In this document: positions 12,982 through 18,610 of the stretch, piece after piece | How the letters are laid out: each line of letters starts with the position of its first letter | Numbering within the stretch: position 1 is the first letter of the stretch | Program-made: the position numbers and the translations under genes | Notes under the pieces: generated by a model | What the model saw: only the letters and a program-made list of their open reading frames with translations | What the model was told of the DNA's origin: nothing | Database searches by the model: none | From: JBBAFB01 sp041655595 | GTDB lineage: Bacteria > Bacillota > DULZ01 | Length of the DNA stretch: 18,610 nt | NCBI GenBank assembly: GCA_041655595.1 | Contig: JBBAFB010000026.1 | Location: forward strand, 1-18,610 | Direction: 5' to 3'

Positions 12982-15607
12982 AATTAATAACTACAGATAT
13001 TTCATTGGAAATCACACTGATATTGTTTTCATCTATGGCAAAAATTCTATAATAGTAGGTCTGACCATCCTCAACCTTTTTATCCTCGAAAAAAGTTTCG
13101 GTGGTAAACCCGATACTAAACCTTGTGGGATTATTCTTGGACCACCTTTCAATTGAATAGGAGTATTTGTCCGGCTTTGCTTCCATGGTCCAGTTTAGCT
13201 TAACTATATGACCGTTATCGTTTTTTAGGATTTCCCCAGTTAAGCTTGGTGCGGTAGCTGTTGTTGGTTTCTGCTCCTCACCGGGTATGTTGCCGACGGG
13301 AATACCATTTTCATTTTCTTGGGTGCCGCTACCGTCATTAGGTGTAGGAAGGTTATCCCAGGGAAATAATGGTTCACTTCCTCCATGTAGGGAACACACC
13401 TTTGTTGGCAATTCTAAGTTTGCATCTAGGGGCAAATTCTTTTCCGGATCAAAAGGTATAGGTCTTTGCAAGAATAGACCTGTTAAAACATTGGGGCAAT
13501 ACGGGCCTGGTAGCTCTCCCGATTCCGCACAAACTTGAGCCTCCACCCAAACTTTTGAGATTTCCTGAGGCACATGATCTTTGTGAAACAGCTCAGTAAT
13601 AATGTATTTTTGTGGTGTCAACTCACTGGGAATTAATCCGGATTTTGCATCAACTGTTCGCTCCACAATGCTTTCGGGCCCAGTAAAATTAGTCACGGGA
13701 ACATCTTTTAAAGCAGTTTCCATCACTGATTTCCAAATTTGAGCGGGATAACGGCCTCCGTAAATTTGGTTCAGATAATGGTTGCTGTCGGTTATATCAT
13801 AACCCATCCAGACAACTCCGGTGTATTCAGGTGTGTAAGCTGCCCACCAGGCATCCTGGTTGCCTGATTTATTTTTCAACCCGGGTAGATCAGGTAGCTG
13901 GGTTGTACCTGTTTTGCCGGCTACCGGCCGATTCATTTTCGCTCTGGTGCCGGTGCCTGATTCTACTACCGAAATCAGCATGTCGGTCATTAAGTAGGCT
14001 GTCTCTTCGCTCATTACCACATGTCGGCGAGGTTTGGCCTGATAAATTATATTTCCTTCATTGTCAGTAATCTTCTTTATAGCATAGGGTTCAACTCGGA
14101 TACCTTTGTTGGCAAAAGCGCTATAGGCTGAGGCAACTTCTAGTGGTGAGAACCCCCGGGTCAAGCCACCAAGGGAGAGACTCAAATTTTGATCATTATC
14201 TGTTAAAGGGAGTCCCAACCTTTTACCAAATTCAAAACCGGTTTTAACTCCAATCATATCCATTGTTTTTACGGCGACAACATTTATGGATTGTTTCACC
14301 GCCTCACGCATTGTTACCAAGCCCCTAAAGATTCCGTCATAATTTCTCGGTTCGTAGGGAGCCCCAATACTGGGGTATGAAACGGGAACATCATCGAAAA
14401 CTGTTGCGGGGGAATAACCCAATTCCAGTGCGGGGCCATAATCCACCAGCGGTTTAATTACAGAACCGGGTGAACGTTTCATTTGAGTAGCCCTATTTAA
14501 ACCCCTTCTGGTAACATGCTCCCGTCCGCCGATCAGTCCTAAAATTTCTCCTGTATGCTGATCCAAAACCACCATGGCGCTTTGTATGGGACGTTCCGTA
14601 TTAGCTACGGGGAAATTATCGGGGTTGCTATAGGCATCCTCAATAGCTCCTTGGACAGTGGTATTTAGGGTGGTGTAAACATGTAGCCCCGCCCTATAAA
14701 GATCCATGGCATCCATACCGATACTTTCCAAGATTTCCTCCGATTCTTGAATTGCATAATCTATAAAATAAGGGAAATTGCTGGTATATTTCAGCGGTTC
14801 GTTATTTAGGACAAATTCCTCTCTTTTTGCTTTTTCAGCTTCTTCTGCTGAGATAAATTCGTAACGGGCCATTTGATCCAGGACGATATTACGCCTACTG
14901 GTAGCCTTATCTATATTTTTATAAGCATCATAGACACTTGGCACTTGTACTACTCCCGCCAAGTAGGCGCATTCAGCCAACGTAAGATCCTTTAACTCCT
15001 TACCAAAATAGGATTTGCTTGCAGATTGTATTCCCCAAGAACCGTTACCGTAATAAATTAAGTTTAAATACATTTCAAAGATTTCATTCTTGCTGTACAT
15101 TCTTTCTAATTGAACAGCCATTAACAGTTCTTGTATTTTTCTGTCTAACTTTTTTTCCCGACTTTCTAAAAAAGCATTATTAGCTAGCTGAATGGTAATA
15201 GTACTGGCACCTTGACTCCCCCAGCCATGACGTATATTGGCCCAAATCGCTCCTGCCAAGCGATAAAGGTTTAATCCGTTGTGGTTATAGAATTGGCGAT
15301 CCTCTATTGCTAGAAAAGCTTCTTTAATCGTATCGGGTATTTCATCAAAAGACACAGTTACCCTGTTTTCTAAGTAGCGGGTGGCAACTTGTTGTCCGTT
15401 TTGATCATAAAAAAAAGTTGCTAAGTCGGCTTCTATCTTATCCGGCTGCCAATCGGGCATATTTTTGGCAATTCCGGCAATGTAGCCAACACCCGCCCCC
15501 ACAGCAGCTAAAAAGCCTAGAATTATAATCAATAGAATTAAGCGTTTAATATTTAGTTTCCTCGTTTTTTTACTTCGTTTAACAACTTTATTTTTGTTTT
15601 CAGGCAA
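12980..15607 (-). CDS. Class A penicillin-binding protein (PBP1A/PonA type) with C-terminal Fn3 domain
   Basis: Bifunctional peptidoglycan synthase; 875 residues. A basic cytoplasmic tail (1-22) and one membrane helix (about 23-46) come first. The GT51 transglycosylase has catalytic E102 in IEDRQFYNHNG, GASTITIQLANN (133-144), and RKIQE with E160. The transpeptidase has SVIK (nucleophile S382, K385), SIN (440-442) and KTGT (565-568). A Pro/Gly/Glu-rich linker and a fibronectin type III domain (about 791-875) end the protein, as in Bacillus PonA. The start is TTG 15607, with AAAGGAGG (15616-15623) 8 nt upstream and no better ATG. GT51 motif 2 departs from the usual GGSTITQQxxKN at two positions (I139, N143). 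The gene is transcribed divergently from tyrS by the promoter at 15673-15681. Confidence 0.96.
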   Translation of the reverse strand: MPENKNKVVKRSKKTRKLNIKRLILLIIILGFLAAVGAGVGYIAGIAKNMPDWQPDKIEADLATFFYDQNGQQVATRYLENRVTVSFDEIPDTIKEAFLAIEDRQFYNHNGLNLYRLAGAIWANIRHGWGSQGASTITIQLANNAFLESREKKLDRKIQELLMAVQLERMYSKNEIFEMYLNLIYYGNGSWGIQSASKSYFGKELKDLTLAECAYLAGVVQVPSVYDAYKNIDKATSRRNIVLDQMARYEFISAEEAEKAKREEFVLNNEPLKYTSNFPYFIDYAIQESEEILESIGMDAMDLYRAGLHVYTTLNTTVQGAIEDAYSNPDNFPVANTERPIQSAMVVLDQHTGEILGLIGGREHVTRRGLNRATQMKRSPGSVIKPLVDYGPALELGYSPATVFDDVPVSYPSIGAPYEPRNYDGIFRGLVTMREAVKQSINVVAVKTMDMIGVKTGFEFGKRLGLPLTDNDQNLSLSLGGLTRGFSPLEVASAYSAFANKGIRVEPYAIKKITDNEGNIIYQAKPRRHVVMSEETAYLMTDMLISVVESGTGTRAKMNRPVAGKTGTTQLPDLPGLKNKSGNQDAWWAAYTPEYTGVVWMGYDITDSNHYLNQIYGGRYPAQIWKSVMETALKDVPVTNFTGPESIVERTVDAKSGLIPSELTPQKYIITELFHKDHVPQEISKVWVEAQVCAESGELPGPYCPNVLTGLFLQRPIPFDPEKNLPLDANLELPTKVCSLHGGSEPLFPWDNLPTPNDGSGTQENENGIPVGNIPGEEQKPTTATAPSLTGEILKNDNGHIVKLNWTMEAKPDKYSYSIERWSKNNPTRFSIGFTTETFFEDKKVEDGQTYYYRIFAIDENNISVISNEISVVIN

Positions 15608-15672
15608 GAGATAAACCTCCTTTATAAGTGCACCGGATTTATATGAATGATTTTAATGAACCAATATTCTTG

Positions 15673-15681
15673 ATTATAACA
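15673..15681 (-). promoter_or_regulatory. Extended -10 promoter of the PBP gene
   Basis: On the minus strand TGTTATAAT (15681 down to 15673) is a perfect extended -10. No good -35 lies 16-18 nt further up, which an extended -10 can tolerate. The 5' leader would be about 60 nt. The tyrS promoter fires in the opposite direction from 15712-15741. Confidence 0.6.
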
Positions 15682-15711
15682 TAATAAGAGGGAAGATAAA
15701 ATCCTTAATAC

Positions 15712-15741
15712 TTGCTTGATGTTTAACTTAGGTGCTATAAT
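15712..15741 (+). promoter_or_regulatory. Sigma-A promoter of tyrS
   Basis: TATAAT (15736-15741) with extended TGC (15733-15735), and TTGCTT (15712-15717) 18 nt upstream. The start point is near 15748, leaving a leader of about 100 nt. That leader lacks a T-box core and shows no obvious terminator hairpin. The 240-nt gap between the PBP gene and tyrS holds only the two divergent promoters and the two ribosome binding sites. Confidence 0.7.
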
Positions 15742-15846
15742 ATTTTTGTCCTTACAGTAATTTCGACGAAAGAGATCAAAGGGTTGTTCCTTGCTTGTTC
15801 TATGCAAAAATTTTATTAACTTTTAAAATTGTCAGGGGGTTTTTGG

Positions 15847-17073
15847 GTGTCATTAAAACAGGAAGTGGCGAGACAAATGGAAATTATTCGTAGAGGGGCT
15901 GCCGAAATAATTTCCGAAGAGGAGCTTGAACAAAAAATAGAATTTTCCATTACCAATCAAAAGCCGTTAAATGTAAAACTTGGTTTAGATCCCAGTGCAC
16001 CGGATATTCACCTTGGTCACACAGTTGTGTTACATAAAATGAAACAATTTCAAGATCTTGGTCATAAAATAATTATTATCATAGGTGATTTTACAGGCAG
16101 AATTGGCGATCCCAGCGGGAAATCTGAAACAAGAAAGCAGTTGAGTGAAGAAGAGATTTTGCTAAATGCCAAAACATATCAAGACCAAATTTTTAAAATT
16201 CTTGATCAAGAAAAAACTACAATTACTTTTAACAGTGAGTGGTTGGCTCCTTTGAATTTTCAGCAAGTTATTGAACTGGCCGCTAAAACAACTGTAGCCA
16301 GAATTTTAGAAAGGGACGATTTTGCTAAAAGGTATCAGGAGAATTTACCCCTTGGTTTGCATGAATTCTTTTACCCCTTAATGCAGGCTTATGATTCGGT
16401 TAGCTTGGCGGCGGATGTGGAATTGGGAGGGACGGATCAAAAGTTTAACTTATTGATGGGGAGAACTTTGCAAAGGGAATATGGACAAAAGCCTCAAATT
16501 GCCATTACCATGCCGATTTTGGAAGGCTTGGATGGTGTTCAAAAAATGAGTAAAAGTTTGGGAAACTATATCGGGATCAGTGAAGATCCGAAGGAAATGT
16601 ACGGTAAAACAATGTCAATTGCAGATGATCTTATGCTAAGGTATTTTGAATTGGTTACAACAATTACTATTGCCGACTTGGCAGAAATGAAGGAAGGGCT
16701 TGAACAGGGGAAAATTCACCCTAGAGATTTAAAAATGCGCTTGGCAAGGGAGATAGTTACCTTTTATCATAGCGAAAAAGCCGCATTGGAAGCTGAAAAT
16801 GATTTTAAAAGGGTTTTTCAAAAAGGCGAATTGCCTGCGGAAATTCCTGTATATCAGTTGGATTATAACGAGCTTGAAGATGGAGGGATATGGCTGCCAA
16901 AGCTTTTGGTTCTTACCGGTTTACTGAATAGTACTAGTGAAGCCAGAAGGCAGGTAATTCAAGGTGCCGTTAAAATAAATGCAGAAAAAATTATTGATCC
17001 AAAAGCCGTCATAAAGCCCGAAGTTGATATGGTTATTCAAGTAGGTAAAAGAAAGTACATCCAAATTAAATAA
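15847..17073 (+). CDS. tyrS: Tyrosyl-tRNA synthetase (TyrZ type)
   Basis: Class I synthetase that charges tRNA-Tyr; 408 residues. The HIGH motif is HLGH (55-58, within LDPSAPDIHLGHTVVL). GGTDQKFN lines the tyrosine pocket. The KMSKS loop is KMSKS (233-237). An S4 RNA-binding domain closes the protein (about 340-408, with LLNSTSEARRQVIQGAVKIN). The segment LDPSAPDIHLGHTVVLHKMKQFQ resembles the second Bacillus enzyme, TyrZ, rather than TyrS. The start is GTG 15847, because AGGGGG at 15834-15839 sits 7 nt before it. A TTG at 15829 in the same frame would place that SD inside the gene. Unlike thrS and pheST here, it has no T-box. Confidence 0.97.
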   Translation: MSLKQEVARQMEIIRRGAAEIISEEELEQKIEFSITNQKPLNVKLGLDPSAPDIHLGHTVVLHKMKQFQDLGHKIIIIIGDFTGRIGDPSGKSETRKQLSEEEILLNAKTYQDQIFKILDQEKTTITFNSEWLAPLNFQQVIELAAKTTVARILERDDFAKRYQENLPLGLHEFFYPLMQAYDSVSLAADVELGGTDQKFNLLMGRTLQREYGQKPQIAITMPILEGLDGVQKMSKSLGNYIGISEDPKEMYGKTMSIADDLMLRYFELVTTITIADLAEMKEGLEQGKIHPRDLKMRLAREIVTFYHSEKAALEAENDFKRVFQKGELPAEIPVYQLDYNELEDGGIWLPKLLVLTGLLNSTSEARRQVIQGAVKINAEKIIDPKAVIKPEVDMVIQVGKRKYIQIK

Positions 17074-17089
17074 ATATTATATAATTCTA

Positions 17090-17177
17090 AACCACCCCGG
17101 TTCTTTTGGAACATACTCCTAATGAAAGCATATACTGTTATAGTGTAGTTATTTCCCGGAGAAATTTTGGGGTGGTT
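17090..17177 (+). repeat. Inverted repeat that could sequester the yunB ribosome binding site
   Basis: AACCACCCC (17090-17098) is the exact complement of GGGGTGGTT (17169-17177), 70 nt apart. The second arm includes the GGGGTGG that serves as the yunB SD. If both arms are on one RNA, the site would be paired and translation reduced. Confidence 0.5.
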
Positions 17178-17180
17178 CCA

Positions 17181-17810
17181 ATGTTTAGACAGCGTTCAAC
17201 CAAAATTAAAATAATCTTGTTTGCAGTAATTATGATCTTGGTGGTATTGCTGGGCGTGACAGAGCGGTCCTTGCGGAAAACCATAGGGATCCTGGCGGAA
17301 ACTCAAGCTACTTGGTTTGCTGCAAATGCCATCAACACCGCAGTTTTAGAAAAGATAGCTACTAATGTGTATTATGGTGATTTAATTAAAACCGAGCGTG
17401 ATTACCAGAATCAAATAGTTTTCATGCAAATTAATACCATACTGCTAAATGAAATAAAATCCGGTGCTGCCATGGAAATACAAAGGGTTTTACAGGAGCT
17501 TAAAAAGGTTCCCCTGAGTATTCCTTTTGGTCAAATATTCGGGTTGAGGCTGTTTGCCAACCTGGGTCCGAATATTAAGTTAACGATAGTGCCTGCCGGT
17601 GTGATTAGTGTGGACATTGCAGATTCATTTGAAGCAGCGGGCATCAATCAAACACGCCACCGGATTTACTTGATAGCGGAAAGCGAGGTAAAAGTAGTGT
17701 TTCCATTAATTGAAAGCACAGTGCTTGTGGATACACAAATTCCAATTGCTGATGCAATTATAGTAGGACCTGTGCCCCAGTTTTACCTAGGCAGTTCTCC
17801 GCTGAAGTAA
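17181..17810 (+). CDS. yunB: Sporulation protein YunB
   Basis: 209 residues. In Bacillus subtilis, YunB belongs to the sigma-E (mother-cell) regulon and is needed for full sporulation; its biochemical role is unknown. A basic start (MFRQRSTKIK) leads into one membrane helix (about 9-27) and then an extracytoplasmic region. Family-like features are ATWFAANAINTAVLEKI near the helix, the central KKVPLSIPFGQIFG, and a C-terminal half with TRHRIYLIAESEVKVVFP. The start is ATG 17181, with GGGGTGG at 17169-17175. A TTG at 17106 in frame would add 25 residues that do not resemble the family. It lies 107 nt after tyrS. CATATACT at 17129-17136 faintly resembles a sigma-E -10, but I could not find a matching -35. 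Confidence 0.85.
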   Translation: MFRQRSTKIKIILFAVIMILVVLLGVTERSLRKTIGILAETQATWFAANAINTAVLEKIATNVYYGDLIKTERDYQNQIVFMQINTILLNEIKSGAAMEIQRVLQELKKVPLSIPFGQIFGLRLFANLGPNIKLTIVPAGVISVDIADSFEAAGINQTRHRIYLIAESEVKVVFPLIESTVLVDTQIPIADAIIVGPVPQFYLGSSPLK

Positions 17811-17860
17811 TTGTTTTGGCTTCGTTGCTTTATCATTTCCAATCGGCTGAAGTTTTGCTT

Positions 17861-17889
17861 TTGACATATGGTCGGCTTTAATTTAAGTA
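17861..17889 (+). promoter_or_regulatory. Possible upstream rRNA promoter (P1)
   Basis: TTGACA (17861-17866), a 17-nt spacer and TAAGTA (17884-17889). The -35 is perfect and the -10 weak. Tandem promoters are common before Firmicute rRNA operons, and a second, better one lies 115 nt downstream. The stretch 17811-17860 after yunB shows no clear terminator. Confidence 0.45.
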
Positions 17890-17975
17890 TTTAATAAGTT
17901 TCAAAAAGGAAAAAACAAAATTTCTTAGTCACTCTATTTTACAACCGCGGGGGAATATAAAAATAAAAAACTTTA

Positions 17976-18004
17976 TTGACACCCCTAATAAAACATGTTA
18001 AGAT
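17976..18004 (+). promoter_or_regulatory. rRNA operon promoter (P2)
   Basis: TTGACA (17976-17981), a 17-nt spacer and TAAGAT (17999-18004), with an extended TGT at 17996-17998. A very AT-rich stretch (17945-17975), of the UP-element kind, lies immediately upstream. Transcription would begin near 18011, about 160 nt before mature 16S rRNA. Confidence 0.8.
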
Positions 18005-18042
18005 AATGTTTGTCGTCAGAAGCAAATGGCGGCGGGAACAGA

Positions 18043-18059
18043 TCTTTGAAAACTAAACA
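18043..18059 (+). promoter_or_regulatory. rRNA leader boxA (NusB/S10 antitermination site)
   Basis: TCTTTGAAAACTAAACA matches the boxA-type sequence that recurs in Firmicute rRNA leaders (CTTTGAAAACTAAAC). It lies about 35 nt after the P2 start point, where antitermination factors would load. The rest of the leader holds a T-rich hairpin at 18092-18120 (TTGG..CTC with GAG..CCAA). Confidence 0.8.
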
Positions 18060-18144
18060 GTGGAAACAAAGCACATGCCAAATGAAACAAATTGGAACTC
18101 GTTTTTTTAACAAGAGCCAAACAAACCAAAGTAGAAAACTTAAG

Positions 18145-18158
18145 CCGGCCAAGGCCGG
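18145..18158 (+). other. GC-rich hairpin just before 16S rRNA
   Basis: CCGGCC (18145-18150) and GGCCGG (18153-18158) flank AA, so at least four pairs can form with an opened loop. It ends 13 nt before the expected mature 16S 5' end. It may form part of the processing stalk. The 3' partner region lies outside the window. Confidence 0.5.
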
Positions 18159-18171
18159 AATAAGATAAAAT

Positions 18172-18610
<439 letters not shown>

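Noticed and set aside
12908..13156. 82-residue plus-strand ORF after mutS2
   Set aside because: It runs through the bidirectional terminator and is antisense to the end of the PBP gene, with no SD.
15622..15807. 61-residue minus-strand ORF between the PBP gene and tyrS
   Set aside because: It overlaps both divergent promoters, has no SD and shows no recognisable composition.
17106..17180. Upstream extension of yunB from TTG 17106
   Set aside because: No SD precedes it and the added residues precede the typical basic start MFRQR. ATG 17181 has GGGGTGG at the right distance.

Overview
The window reads as a core-genome segment of a low-to-moderate-GC, endospore-forming Firmicute of the class Clostridia. 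The evidence is two T-box riboswitches, an L20-type leader before infC-rpmI-rplT, the Bacillus-like neighbourhood of infC, pheST, zapA and mutS2, a YunB sporulation protein, strong AGGAGG ribosome binding sites and a Firmicute-type rRNA boxA. A 16S rRNA gene with a greatly enlarged V1 region recalls lineages such as Desulfotomaculum, Desulfitobacterium and their relatives. The genus cannot be fixed from this sequence alone.

Layout, left to right. (1) 1-2257: a sigma-A promoter, a threonine T-box and thrS. (2) 2258-4493: promoter, L20-type attenuator, infC (AUU start), rpmI, rplT, a strong terminator, then a SpoU/TrmH-family RNA methyltransferase. (3) 4494-8828: promoter, a 30-residue YqzL-like ORF hidden in the leader, a phenylalanine T-box, pheS, pheT, zapA and a hairpin. 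(4) 8829-12981: a 3-methyladenine DNA glycosylase, a Nif3-like metalloprotein and mutS2, ending in a bidirectional terminator. (5) 12980-15607, minus strand: a bifunctional class A penicillin-binding protein with a C-terminal fibronectin-III domain. (6) 15608-17810: divergent promoters, tyrS of the TyrZ type and yunB. (7) 17811-18610: rRNA promoters, a boxA-containing leader and the first ~440 nt of a 16S rRNA gene that runs off the window.

The theme is translation. Two aminoacyl-tRNA synthetase operons respond to uncharged tRNA (specifiers ACC and TTC, with T-box bulges UGGA and UGGU that suit the expected discriminator bases of tRNA-Thr and tRNA-Phe). The ribosomal-protein operon is controlled by a leader of the L20-autoregulated kind. 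DNA maintenance (glycosylase, MutS2), division (ZapA), cell wall (PBP) and sporulation (YunB) genes sit among them.

I saw no mobile element, CRISPR array, prophage or defence system, and no convincing new multi-gene system. The most useful observations are the small YqzL-like gene, the AUU start of infC, substitutions in conserved motifs of the PBP transglycosylase domain and the MutS2 Smr domain, a possible SD-sequestering stem before yunB, and the folded 16S V1 insertion.
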